This document shows positions 1-10,960 of a stretch of 64,000 nucleotides of DNA, in pieces (position 1 is the stretch's first letter; each line of letters begins with the position of its first letter). Location: assembly GCA_036971475.1 (NCBI GenBank), contig JBAIZL010000002.1, positions 135,574,740 to 135,638,739 of the forward strand, read 5' to 3'. The notes below the pieces were generated by a model, which was given only the letters and a program-made list of their open reading frames with translations, made no database searches and was not told where the DNA came from. The position numbers and the translations under genes are program-made. Source of the stretch: Prosapia bicincta (taxonomy: Eukaryota > Arthropoda > Insecta > Hemiptera > Cercopidae).

Positions 1-1128
1 ATATTATTAATTGTGTTATTAGTGTAATAAGCTATTTTGACATTAGTATCTTTAAATAATTTTATAATTGGTTTGATTTCATAACCGGTAAATAAGAATT
101 TGGACCAAATAATTTCTTTAGTATTTGAATAATAATTTTTATTTATATTATTATCCATTTTTTTAAGGATTTTATTATTCAATTTATTAATGGTTTCTTT
201 TTTATATCCATTTTGTATTGCTATTTGTTGAATAATGTTTAGTTCTTTCAATTTATTTATCGGGTTTAATGGAATTCGGTTCATTCTGTATAATAAATTA
301 TAGAAGCATGCCATTTTTTGATTGTACGGGTGGTTTGAATAATTAGGTATTACTTTTACTGTTTGAGTGGGTTTTCTAAATATTGTAAAATTTAATTTAT
401 TATTTTCCTTATAAATGGTAATATCTAAGAAATTTATGGCATTAAGTTTTTCTATTTCGTAAGTAAACTGTATTTTATTGTGTATATTATTTATTTCGGT
501 AATTATTAGCTTTAAATTTAATGCATTATTTGTAGAAATGTACAGACCGTCATCTACATATCTATACCATTGTCCATTGTTATCATATTTTTTAATAATT
601 TTTATTATTTCTTCATCAATATGTTGCAAAAATATTTCGGAAATGATGCTGGATAGTGGTGAACCCATTACCAAGCCGTCTTCTTGTCTGTATATTTTGT
701 TATTATAGCAAAAGTAATTTTGTTTTAATATTATTTTAAGTACATTAATTATTTCATCAATTTCTTTTTTATCATGTGTATACATATTTAATTTATTTTT
801 TATTATTTTATATGTTTCCATTAAAGGTATATTGGTATACATGTCTTTTATATCGAATGATATTAATTTGCTATTATTGTCTATTTTTATATTTTTAATT
901 TTCTCTATAAGGTGATAAGTATTTTTTATATTATGATTGTTATTTAATTTCATTTTGTCTTTTAACTGTTTGGCAAAAATTTTAGATATTTTATATGAAG
1001 GTGCACTTTTAAAATTAATAAGCGGTCTAATTGGATTATTTATTTTATGTAATTTTATAATACCATTTAATAATGGTATTTTAGGGTTATCATTTATGTT
1101 ATTGATTTCCGGATTAAATAATGCATAA
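1..1128 (-). CDS. Penelope-like element reverse transcriptase, partial (runs off left edge)
   Basis: The minus strand is open from about 1128 to position 1 and reads as a PLE reverse transcriptase, which primes on the chromosome and copies the element's RNA. In reading order it shows a segment ending KLHKINNPIRPLINF, the motif FDIKDMYTNIP, QNYF followed by GLVMGSPLSS, the catalytic box RYVDDGLYIS (YVDD at 549-560) and INFLDITIY. The thumb-like tail includes NHPYNQKMACFYNLLYRMNR. I found no stop or frameshift in about 375 codons, so this copy may be young. The GIY-YIG endonuclease that normally follows would lie beyond the left edge. The N-terminus is missing: homology starts at the conserved PLLNGIIKLHK block, exactly where an oppositely oriented PLE fragment begins. 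Family assignment is firm; activity is not shown. Confidence 0.9.
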
Positions 1129-1429
1129 GAATTCTTCACAATATCTTTTTTTTCGCTACAAAGAACATTTAAATGCATTTAAAAAGCCACATATTTATAA
1201 ATCAAATCTTGCCACACATTGTATAGAAAGAAATCATGATTTTCCAGAGATTAGTAATATGAAGTTGGTTAAACACGTACAAAAAGGCTTAAAAATGAAT
1301 ATAATAGAAAACTTAGAGATATATAAAAATAAAATTAAGAACACACTAATAGAGGAACAAGTCCAGATTAAATCAAAACATAATACTATCTTTAGCATAT
1401 TTGATGACATTTTAAAAATAAAAGATTAG
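1129..1429 (+). pseudogene. PLE GIY-YIG endonuclease C-terminal fragment, inverted relative to the neighbouring RT
   Basis: About 100 codons are open on the plus strand, ending in TAG at 1427-1429. The translation has FRYKEHLNAFK followed by SNLATHCIERNHDF, which is the second half of the PLE-type GIY-YIG endonuclease (the R..EH...K...S..A.H pattern). A lysine-rich tail with YKNKIKNTLIEEQVQIKS follows. The GIY and YIG residues and the whole RT are absent, so this is a 5'-truncated piece. It abuts the minus-strand RT at about 1130, giving a head-to-head arrangement. PLE insertions are known to leave truncated copies in inverted or tandem partnership, and that is the likely explanation. Confidence 0.8.
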
Positions 1430-1690
1430 GACAGGAAATATTAAAGTATATTTATCTAACAGATAAGATAACTGATACCTTTACTGAGCATAGTACAATT
1501 ATATTCAACAGTCTTACTCTGGTCACATAACTGTACAGTGATTCATATATTTTGAAAATGCTAATAATGTAAATTAGCGAAAAGCTTCAATGAACAATAA
1601 AATGAAGTAATATTCGTATATTCTTGTTTATGAAAATTATTTTATGTCACCATACATATTCAACAAGAAAAAATAATTCATCTAAGTTTT
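1430..1690. other. PLE 3' flank, no gene seen
   Basis: AT-rich sequence after the GIY-YIG stop codon. It probably includes the 3' untranslated tail of the inverted PLE fragment. No further coding similarity is visible. Confidence 0.4.

Positions 1691-1692
<2 letters not shown>

Positions 1693-1766
<74 letters not shown>
1693..1766. repeat. Compound microsatellite (TA)n(GA)n
   Basis: A run of TA dinucleotides passes directly into a run of GA dinucleotides ending near 1765. Confidence 0.95.
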
Positions 1767-1767
<1 letters not shown>

Positions 1768-1884
1768 TAGTTTTGGTTGGTAAAGATTATTTAGATTTTT
1801 TGGACTAGGAGACTGACAGACTTACCTTGCTAAGAGTCCACTCTGTAGTCTTGAAATAGAAACACATAAAAGCACTTAAACAAT

Positions 1885-1925
1885 GATATATTTCAACCAC
1901 ACAGTGGTCTTTGTCAATCGAAGAG
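1885..1925 (-). ncRNA. Hammerhead-like PLE tail motif, degenerate
   Basis: On the minus strand the sequence reads TTGACAAAG, then ACCAC-TGT-GTGGT forming a 5-bp hairpin, then TGAAA. This matches the layout box - stem II - GAAA of a type I hammerhead, but the CUGANGA box is replaced by UUGACAAAG. The same box variant occurs at 20362-20370, next to a PLE 3' end. I interpret it as a solitary, decayed PLE terminus. Catalysis is not implied. Confidence 0.35.
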
Positions 1926-2019
1926 AAAACACAAAAAGAAATATGAGAGAATGAAATAAAATAATTGTAATCACAGATTGTGTAGAGTAGAAATCAGATG
2001 TCACAGATGCACAGATTAA

Positions 2020-2022
<3 letters not shown>

Positions 2023-2077
<55 letters not shown>
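2023..2077. repeat. (TA)n microsatellite
   Basis: Uninterrupted AT/TA dinucleotides directly abutting the left arm of the hairpin at 2078. Shorter TA runs follow at about 2213-2248 and 2300-2319. Confidence 0.95.
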
Positions 2078-2080
<3 letters not shown>

Positions 2081-2164
2081 GTTAATAAATTACCAATTTT
2101 GAGTAATTTTATCCACCATTCAGTGGTGGATAAAATTACTCAAAATTGGTAATTTATTAACTTC
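2078..2164. repeat. Perfect 41-bp hairpin (foldback)
   Basis: The left arm 2078-2118 starts GAAGTTAATAAATTACC and ends TTTATCCACCA. The right arm 2124-2164 is its exact reverse complement, with a 5-base loop (TTCAG). No mismatch was found. The outer sequence (CATAAAGTCAGTGCAACGGA, from 2165) recurs at about 2595-2615 and in inverted form at about 2708-2735. A diverged copy of the GTGGCGGATAAAA part lies at about 2553-2565. This is therefore one member of a local interspersed repeat family. Confidence 0.9.
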
Positions 2165-2210
2165 ATAAAGTCAGTGCAACGGAAAAACAATGGATAATAT
2201 TAAATATCAG

Positions 2211-2252
<42 letters not shown>

Positions 2253-3060
2253 TTGGTTGGTAAAGATAATTTACCAGATTATGGTAAAGATATTTACAAT
2301 ATATATATATATATATATTGTTTCCATGAGCATATAAGTGATACACTTGTAAATTCAAAAGGTGGAAATTGATACGTATGTAGCACAGTTCCTTGACAAA
2401 TTGCAGGTTTCTTACGGAGAGAATAAAATTACTTTAAAAAAAAAAATATTAATGATCTATTAATAAGGAATTACATTTATCTGGCAGTGATTCGATAATG
2501 GTCAAGTGACCGAAAGGTGCCTCATCACAACAAGGTAAAATTATTGCACTTAGTGGCGGATAAAAGTATTTACAATAGTAATATATCAACTTCATAAAGT
2601 CAGTGCAACGGAAAAATAATGGACAACATAAAATATCAATATATACATATATACACAATCGCATATATATATATGTGTGTGTGATATTTAACATTATTCA
2701 TTATTATTCCGTTGCACACTGGCTTTATAAAGTTATAAAACATAGGCAGCAAACTATGAATTAATGCTTAACGAATAGTTCTGCTCACAATTATTTTTGA
2801 TGTTACAGTTTCAATCAGTTGGATCTTCCTGTGTATGAGACTTATACCAAACTTCGTAGTTATCTCCTTAAAGCAATCCACGAATGTTCTGAAGGTTTTG
2901 GCTTTGCCTAAAGACATCATTTGAGACTGAAAAACCAATCCATAAATACTTCGTATACAACAGGAAGACAGTTGTGTTTATTTGTGGAAGTGGTAGAGGA
3001 GTAACCACTAAGACTGAGTGGTATAAGTTATATAATAAGTAGTATATATATATATACATA
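2165..3060. repeat. Dispersed copies of the hairpin-family repeat; no gene
   Basis: Contains three partial copies of the sequence adjoining the hairpin: CAGTGCAACGGAAAAA at about 2172 and 2604, and its inverse at about 2708-2720. Short TA tracts lie between them. No protein similarity was seen. Confidence 0.6.
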
Positions 3061-4155
3061 TGTCTTTAGGAGATGAAACCATTTTTGACTTGTAATTTGT
3101 CAATTTTGTGTATATCCTATAATTTTTTCCATTTTTTCCATTTATATGTTTTGTTTATGTGAGTTTAAATTGGTTGAAAGGATTGCTAGTTATGTGTGAA
3201 AAATATTGTAAGTATGTATAAATGTGTGTTTATTTGAAATTTTTTATGTTAGGTTTCATCTCCTTATTACTGTAATTTTCCTTATAAAAATAAACAAAAT
3301 TTTTTAAAAAAATTATTTTTATCCAATTTTATTATTAGTCTTATTATTGAACTACACATATCTGTTTTACAGTTTTATTCCAATCTTATTTTGATTCATG
3401 CATTCACAATCCGTTTATTTTCAACATCTTTAGGAGATGAAATCATTTTTGACTTGTAATTTGTGAATTTTATGTATATTTTATAATTTTTTTCTTTTCT
3501 TTCCATTTATATGTTTTGTTTATGTGAGTTTAAATTGGTTGAAAGGATTGCTAGTTATGTGTGAAAAATATTGTAAGTATGTATTAATGTGTGTTTATTT
3601 GAAATTTTTTATGTTAGGTTTCATCTCCTTATTACTGTAATTTTCCTTATAAAAATAAACAAAATTTTTTAAAAAAATTATTTTTATCCAATTTTATTAT
3701 TAGTCTTATTATTGAACTACACATATCTGTTTTACAGTTTTATTCCAATCTTATTTTGATTCATGCATTCACAATCCGTTTATTTTCAACATCTTTAGGA
3801 GATGAAACCATTTTTTACTTGTAATTTGTGAATTTTATGTATATTTTATAATTTTTTTCTTTTCTTTCCATTTATATGTTTTGTTTATGTGAGTTTAAAT
3901 TGGTTGAAAGGATTGCTAGTTATGTGTGAAAAATATTGTAAGTATGTATAAATGTGTGTTTATTTGAAATTTTTTATGTTAGGTTTCATCTCCTTATTAC
4001 TGTAATTTTCCTTATAAAAATAAACAAAATTTTTTTAAAAAATTATTTTTATCCAATTTGATTATTAGTCTTATTATTGAACTACACATATCTGTTTTAC
4101 AGTTTTATTCCAATCTTATTTTGATTCTGCATTCACAATCCGTTTATTTTCAACA
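3061..4155. repeat. Tandem repeat, about 365 bp x 3
   Basis: The landmark CTTTAGGAGATGAAA occurs at 3064, 3428 and 3793, giving periods of 364 and 365 bp. Copies are nearly identical over their full length; the last ends at about 4150 (TTTATTTTCAACATC). Each unit also contains GGAGATGAAACC and, about 180 bp later, its reverse complement GGTTTCATCTCC. Every unit therefore holds an internal inverted repeat, like a small foldback element that became tandemly duplicated. Confidence 0.92.
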
Positions 4156-5357
4156 TCCGTCTTTAACCACCACTTTAGTTAACAATTGTTTTCACTTTTC
4201 CTTTCCAAAAAAAATTATATTTTATATTGTGAATTTTAAATATTTTTTATAAGCCATATTAGAACTGGCTCCATTGAAAACCTTCTTTCATATAAGGTTG
4301 AAATATAAATTACGCTCATAAATACCAATTAATTATTAACCAGGGTTGATTCTGAAATTGACAAACATACCTTAATAAATGATATATAACATGCATCAGT
4401 CATTTAACTACCATGTTATATAATAAAATGTTATGTATATAGGTTACAAATTTGAAGTGATTTACAAGGAATACGTCCAACATATGTTCGCAAATATGGC
4501 TGCTTTTGCAATGTTACACTTTCACGCTTGTAAATAAATTTAATTTAATTTATTTACACATAAAAATATGCACTAAAAATATACACTTTCATCAATAAAT
4601 ATTTACATAAAATGTGTAAAAATTGTTTTATTTGCGAGATAGAGTTAGATTTTGAAACATTGAGTATCACAAAGTGGTACAACACAGGGCAGGAATATCT
4701 GGATTTTCTCATTTTTTTGCATCCCGTGTTCAAGCACAAGCTACTCATTGTTTTTTTTTTTTTTGGCAGTTTGTGGTAGTCTCTCTGAAAAATGACGTCC
4801 TGTTAGCCTAAGAGGTTGAGCTAGGACTTAATAAGTTTGAAGAAGACGAAACAAATTTGGAAATGCAGCACAATATATCTGGTAGAAACAAGTATGAAAA
4901 TAAACTAGGCTTTGTGAACTAACACAAGAATAAACTATAACTGCCAATAAGAGTCTATGATCACTAACTACTGTAAAAAAGAGTCAATGAGAATATGATT
5001 GGCTGTCCGAAAATGTAGTGTGTCATTATATTGTAAATAATCATATATATATATAATATTATATATTATAAATAATAAATTATATATTATATTATATATA
5101 AAAATATATTATAAATAGTCTAGGACGTGTCATAAAGCCATCTCTATGCCTGCATTTATATTATCAATCTATCGCGTTGTGAAACACATACAAGAATAAA
5201 AAAAACAGAGTTAACTTCAGTTAGTAATTTAAAGAACAAACGCATTTTCCAAGTTGATTTGGGTTAGAAAGTTAGGTGATGAAGACAACATTGTGTGTTT
5301 AAAAAATTCTAATCTTATCTGCCTAGCTGTAACAAAAAGTAAGGTTTCTTGTTGATA
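4156..5357. other. No gene recognised
   Basis: AT-rich sequence with only short, low-complexity open frames. A self-complementary TA-rich stretch lies at about 5040-5115. No coding or RNA gene signature was seen. Confidence 0.5.
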
Positions 5358-5625
5358 CAGTGGAACACCTCAAATCCGAACTAATTGGGGCTATAGCTTG
5401 TTTGGATTTGGAAAAGTTCAGATTTGCTGAGAAAGTTAGGATTTCGGATTTGCTGTGTATTTTGAATTCAACAGTAGTGCGTTTTTTATATTAACGAACA
5501 GTATTAGAGCAATCATTACATATTTCTGTATCAAAAATTAAAATTTTGCAGTGCTACAAGTGGAAAGTCTGGAACAACGCCATCGCTCGAAAGTTTCTGT
5601 GAATGAAAACAAAGGTATTCTAAAT
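5358..5625 (+). mobile_element. Tigger/pogo-like transposon, 5' fragment
   Basis: Starts after a TA dinucleotide with CAGTGGAACACCTCAAATCC, a Tigger/pogo-type terminal repeat that closely resembles the one at 8649. About 200 bp inside, the plus strand encodes QRHRSKVSVNEN, the same residues as the Tigger copy fused at 10090-10171. After that the frame is lost. This is a truncated terminal piece, probably of the same family as the 8649-10171 copy. Confidence 0.7.
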
Positions 5626-5929
5626 ATGAGAATTCCTAAGAACACTATGTAGTTTATCTACAGAAAATTGAATCTGGAGTTTTTTCCATCTTGCACAGCA
5701 TTTATTGCAACAGGTTCTACTTTTATAATGCAGAATTTTTTCACTTAAAAAAATTTTAACATCTTTAAAGGACTTAGTGTCTCAGGGTCATGGTTTGATC
5801 CATAAAAGTCAAAGGGTTACTGAGAGACCTCTGTATTTAGTCACCTGCTCTAGTATTTCTACTTTTTATTTGGAAATTCTTCCTTACTAAGTAATTTAAA
5901 AAAATGTTTCTCCTCCATATGAAACTATA

Positions 5930-7069
5930 CAGGGTGCCTAGTGACAGGGAAAACCTGGAAAAGTCAGGGAATTTTAAAATTCAGGGAAAAGTCAGGGAAA
6001 ATTTTAAAAAATCGGGAAAATATTTATTTTGATTAGAAACAAAACTAGTGGCCATTGCTCTCGAATATTTGGTATTGTAAGCCAGCGGTTTAGGGGCAGG
6101 GCAGTCAGGAAATAACACTTCTTTATTTAGATGCCCATTATTTATTTGATAAGCCCAATGCTATGACTTCAGGACTTATGTCAATAAATATTAAACGTGT
6201 CGAGTTGGTACAGCTGGGAGGTTTTAGCCTGGACCGTGGCCTTGGGGTGGGCAGTGGTTCTGTTATCATATGGACAGGTGGGGATAACAGATAACTCAGT
6301 CTGTTTCTGACCACACAGAACGCTGTGTAAACATTCGTAGCCAGCTATTTGTCTAGACTCGTGATAGTATGTGTTTTATTTGATGGTGATTATTTGTACA
6401 CTGTTTATTTCAACATGGAAGGTTCCAGTTTTCATTGCCGTAGCGGGCAAGCGCATCATGCAGATGTCATCATTACCTCCCCTCCTTCCTTAGGATAAAT
6501 ATAAACTAAAAGATAAAGTGACTGAAGCAGAGATTATATGGTGCGTAAATTTAGTAATGCAACACTTCTTTACGCAATGCAGAAGGTAGTGTGCCTCTTT
6601 CTAAGGATGTTCCCTGATAGCACCATTGCACAGAACATGAGATTGGGGAAAGATAACATTTCCTATAGTGTTGTAATCGGTTTATCAAATTATATTAAAG
6701 ACCTGTTACTGACATCATTAAATTCAAATTCTAACTATGTAATTGGCTTTGATGAAAGTTTAAACAAAATATCACAAAGAGCAAAAATGGATTTGAGTGT
6801 TAGGTATTGGGATGCAGAGACGGATGAAGTGAAAGCTCGATATTTTGGTTCTGTGTTCCTTACAGACACAAAAGCAAAAGAGTTACTCAATTCGTTCTTC
6901 AAAGTCTGGATTTATCCAAGATCCTTCAGATATCAATGTAAACTGGGCTTTCTATAGACATCTAAAAGAGGAAAAGTCAGGGAAAACTCAGGGAATTTCT
7001 TCAAGCTATTTTACTAGACACCCTGGAAAAGTCAGGGAATTTCTTCAAGCTATTTTACTAGACACCCTG
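5930..7069 (+). mobile_element. hAT-like non-autonomous element, about 1.14 kb
   Basis: The left end is CAGGGTGCCTAGTGACAGGG (5930) and the right end is TACTAGACACCCTG (7056-7069), which is the inverse with one or two changes. Five flanking bases (CTATA) match on both sides; a hAT would normally show 8 bp, so the duplication is not clean. The last 45 bp or so, including the terminal repeat, are present twice in tandem (ends at about 7025 and 7069). AAAGTCAGGGAA-type subterminal repeats occur at both ends. The interior carries a transposase fragment (6538-7000), so this is a deletion derivative. Confidence 0.7.
6538..6957 (+). pseudogene. hAT-superfamily transposase fragment
   Basis: The 139-codon frame contains FRMFPDSTIAQNMRLGKDNISY-like sequence (here FLRMFPDSTIAQNMRLG), YVIGFDESLNK and MDLSVRYWD. 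These resemble the hAT-like transposases with FDESLN and VRYW blocks that are common in insect and fish genomes. FDESLN probably includes a catalytic aspartate. Near 6900 the similarity shifts frame, continuing as VNWAFYRHLKEEK in the next frame, so there is at least one frameshift. The C-terminal half and dimerisation domain are missing. It lies inside the 5930-7069 element and cannot encode a working transposase. Confidence 0.65.
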
Positions 7070-8648
7070 CTATAATATTTTCTGCCTTTGGATCAGTTTC
7101 TCATAACAGGTCTGATGTAGCAATATCCAGCCACACACTGTCTATTGACAAATGCTTACTGTTTAGGTCTGCAATATATCTACCCAAGTTTACATGCTCT
7201 CTTCTTAGATTTTAAAGATGTCTGGTGTTATGTAATTTTTTAGATTTAAAACATTATGTTATATTTTCATTCTAATTCCTGAAAAATGGCACACAATATT
7301 TTGAAAGTAACATACAAAATGTTGAAACAAATTCTGGGTAAATCATCCTATTTGGATTTTAGCAACGCTTGACCTATTTGATGTTACACAAATTTGATAA
7401 CTATGGTAAACCATCTAACCTACTCAATGATTTACTTAAGACCTCTAAGACAATATACATAATCCAATATTTATACGATTATAAACAAAATATTTACTGG
7501 CAAATATATATATTCACATATACAAGAATTCTTGATGTACCAAGAATTGAAACTGTTCTGTGATAAAATAAGGTGAGAAGGAATCAGGTTGGTGTGAATT
7601 TGATAATCTACATACTAATAGTCAACCCCTCAAATTAAACCTAAAAAATAAACATATATAATGTCTCAAAAAACGCAAAAATTTAGAGGTGATTTTGACC
7701 AGTTCTTGCACAAAATTTTTCAAAAAAGGTTTTCTCTTGATTGCAAAATCATGGACCACTGAATCCCTTACGGTAATACCAAGATAATTATTTGTTTTAC
7801 ATTGAATATATTGTTCAATTTCAGTAGTTTCAATTTTTTTAGTGAAGTTAAAATAATTTATTCTTGGACATAATGGATAAATGATACCCTTTGTATTAAA
7901 AAATATGTGTCGCCGGCAAAATAAAGATTACTGACTATTACAGAGAACATTACTTAATGGAGAATTGATCAACACGCTTTATCAATGATAACAGTATTCC
8001 CAAGTCATAGCTATTAACCTCACATGATAGTGTATCACAACACCAATCTTAGTTTTAAAAATTCAGATTTGGGTTCAGTTTAATAGGCAATTTGAATAAA
8101 TTAAGGATTTATTTGAAGTCAAGATGGTATTTCAGTCACAAATTAATGCCAATTGCTCTCAATATTCAATTATGATCTCTGTGTAAAAGAAACCAAACAA
8201 TCCGGCTGATCATAAATACACAAATATTTTCTAATAAATCCAGCAGTTTGTTTCAAGAAAAATCTACTGCAATTTGTAACTCCCAAGACTTTTAAACTTG
8301 ATGAAATCTGTTAGAAACTTACAGAAAATTTCTGACTCAGTGCTCAACAGTGTGTGGGATATTCACCACGATATGTTTCTATTGCTTAAGAGGTAATTCT
8401 AAAGGTAAATTTACATTATTTGATCAAACTGTGTGTGCAGTTTATATTGTTTACCATGATAGAAATTGATTGTTACTGAAGAGATCAGTACAGATAAATC
8501 TGACTCAAAGTTTTTATTAAATTTACTCTTTTAAAATATGTAAATTGCAGTCTACAATTATTATTCAAGCATAAGCTATTTTTGATGCAATACCTCAGAA
8601 GTTGTGGCAATGTGACAAAACAAGATAATCAAACTCTTAATAGTTATA
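7070..8648. other. No certain gene; one unidentified open stretch on the minus strand
   Basis: Mostly AT-rich unique-looking sequence. On the minus strand, about 7890 to 7640 is open for roughly 80 codons and reads KGIIYPLCPRINYFNFTKK and, further on, NNYLGITVRDSVVHDFAIK. Its composition is less repetitive than the surroundings. A possible splice acceptor (TACAAAG) precedes it at about 7888. I do not recognise the family; it may be an exon or a decayed mobile-element gene. Confidence 0.25.
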
Positions 8649-10171
8649 CAGTAGAACCCCTCAAATCCAAACATTTTCTTAAAGTATCTAAAATTTAATG
8701 AAGTATGTACTGAAAGTTTGCTACTTACGTAAAACAGGACTGAGATGTGTAATTTATTGGAATTGACACTGTAAAAACCATTATATAATACGAAGGCCTA
8801 TACTGAACTTCTGTATCACTTCATTAACATAGAATTTATTGACAGAAAAGTAAAAAAGACAAACACTAAATTATATGTTTCACTTAAAAACAAAAGACAC
8901 AAACACTTGACTATATTTTTCACTTAAAATCAGTAATCTTCATCTGGCGAAGAGATGCAAACCTTCCCGAGGATTCGATGTTGAGTCACCGTTCGATTAG
9001 CATAACATTGGGTGTTGCAGGTGCATGTTGTTTTACATAACGCAAAGCAATGTCTAGAGTGGCATCAGCATTTGCAGAGACCTTTTTCCTTGCTGTCGCT
9101 ATCTGCTACACTGTCATCGTGTTGATCCTGGACCATAGACACCATGTCATACTCGGTATATTCTTCATTGATATCTAGTGCTGTCCACTCTTCCAGGGAA
9201 ATTTCTTCAGCATATTCATATCCTGGTACTCTTTGACTCAGCACAGTTTCATCATCCCGTGTTCTAATTAGTGTTTCCACAAATTCGAGGCTAGGCCAGA
9301 GCTTCTTCCAAGATTTCTGCAGTAAATTGTTCCTGATAATATCCCAGTGTTTCATGTTCTGCAGCAGACCTTGATCCATAGGCTGAAGCAACGATGTCAC
9401 GGTAGCTGGGAGAAAAATGTCTTTTATTTCTTTATATAGGAACTGCATGTCTGAAAGATGTGAAGGAGCATTTTCTATCAAAAGTAGAGTTTTTAGTGGC
9501 AGTCCATTTTTTTAAATTTAATTTTGTTACTAAAGAAACAAATACATTTTTGAACCCCTCCTTAAAAATATTACCATTCATACACGCCTTACACCGATTT
9601 CTGTAATGAACAGGGAGAGGATTAAAGTTCATACTTTTAGGGTCCATGGCTTGGCGGATTTTCCAATCACCAGTAATGGAAGCTTATATGTTCCTACGGC
9701 ATTACTGCAGGCTAAAACTGTGAGATGCTGTTTGCTCGTTTTAAGGATGGTGCAGAAGGTTCTTTAGAAGCAAGACTTTTAGTGTGAAGAGCTTTAAAAT
9801 TCAATCCCGTCTCGTCCGCATTGTACACTTGCTGGGGTGAGAAATTTTCAGACGAAATCTAATATGTGAATTTGTCTAAATATTCTTTGCACCAAGATTA
9901 TCAGCTGATAACTTCCTCCCGCTTACAGTTAGTTGTCTAATTCTGTGCCTTCTCCATGTATCCAACCATATATTGCTAGCAGTAAATTCCAAATCACTGA
10001 TATTAATTTGTTTAACTGTAATGCCTTTTCTTGTATTAATGGGCCACTAATAGGAACTCCTTTCTGCCTATCTTATGTAAACCATAAAAATACAGCATCG
10101 TCAATGTTTTCATTCACAGAAACTTTCGAGCGATGGCGTTGTAACAAAGACTTTTCACTTGTAGCACTGCA
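8649..10171 (-). mobile_element. Tigger/pogo-like transposon, truncated at its 5' end
   Basis: The 3' terminus on the minus strand lies at 8649, next to a TA, with the inverse of CAGTAGAACCCCTCAAATCC. The coding part runs from about 10171 down to 9065. The 5' terminus is lost: at 10171/10172 the Tigger sequence is joined directly to a truncated mariner, which is also the outer boundary of the large palindrome. Confidence 0.82.
9065..10171 (-). pseudogene. Tigger-type DDE transposase pseudogene (CENP-B-like HTH plus DDE_1)
   Basis: Reading from 10171 downward: QRHRSKVSVNENIDDAVFLW, then KGVPISGPLIQEKA (the CENP-B-type helix-turn-helix), then a degraded TVLACSNAVGTYKLPLLVIG block of the DDE_1 catalytic domain. 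Next come IENAPSHLS (catalytic D replaced by E in the usual DNAPSH) and LPATVTSLLQPMDQGLLQNM. The acidic tail, SMVQDQHDDSVADSDSKEK, ends at 9065. Several stops and frameshifts occur between about 10080 and 9480, so the gene is dead. The segment 9065-9481 remains open for 138 codons. Confidence 0.85.
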
Positions 10172-10960
10172 CATCCGTAGGTAACGTTCATGGTTGACTG
10201 TAACCGTATGCCCACCTTCCTCAAAAAAGTACGGTCTGATGTCACATTTCTTACTTACTGCGCACCACACAGTAACTTTAGCACTATGTAAAGGGCGTTC
10301 GTGCAACTCTTGTGGGTTCTCATTCGACCAATATCTAAAGTTCTGTTTATTAACATAGCCATCAAGGTGAAAATGAGCCTCATCACTCATTAGAAGAATT
10401 TTCTGGTCATCCATCAAATTGATTATTTGCTCTGAAAATGCCTGGCGATTAACGTAGTCATGAGGCTGAAGTTTTTGGACGATGGCAATTTTATACGCAT
10501 GAAAGTTTAGATCGTAGTGCAAAATACGTTTTACTGTGCAATCAGACATTTGAAGAGCGGCAGCTTGTCTACGCGCCGGTCTATGTGGGCTTGTTAGCAC
10601 AGCTTGTCTCACTTGCTCAATGTTGTCCGGTGTTCTCACTGACCTTGGACGGCCTGTAGGCCTTTGTTTTAAAGATGAACCAGTTGTTCTAAAACTATCC
10701 ACCCTCAGTTTGATTGTGTTTCGGGATGGGATGCGTCCTCTATGACTCACATTAAAATGCTTACAAAACTGATGTTGTGTAGCAACAACCGAATCACTAC
10801 TTTTAAAATACACCTCAATGACAAATGCACGATGTACACCGGACCACTGCTCCATGGCTACTGAAATGGCCTTGTCAATGCGCCACTCCCCACCACCCCC
10901 TCCACACAACTGCTCGACTGTACTCGATTGAAAATCGTCAGGTATTTCTGCCGCTCCCTG
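10172..10960 (-). pseudogene. Mariner-like transposase, C-terminus lost and fused to Tigger sequence
   Basis: The element end at 10960 (CAGGGAGCGGCAGAAATACC read on the minus strand) is flanked by TA. The open frame reads MEQWSGVHRAFVIEVYFK, an HTH with HRGRIPSRNTI, GRPRSVRTPDNIEQV, a second HTH around LQMSDCTVKRIL, and then the catalytic LMSDEAHFHLDGYVNKQNFR (first D). It ends at VNHERYLRM. There the frame continues without a stop into Tigger codons (LLQRHRSKVSVNEN), making a chimeric 278-codon frame to 10073. The second and third catalytic residues are missing. A sister copy with the opposite deletion lies at 25426-26374. Confidence 0.85.

Noticed and set aside
5040..5115. AT-rich palindrome as a replication origin or terminator
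   Set aside because: Simple TA-rich self-complementarity is common here and nothing else supports such a role.
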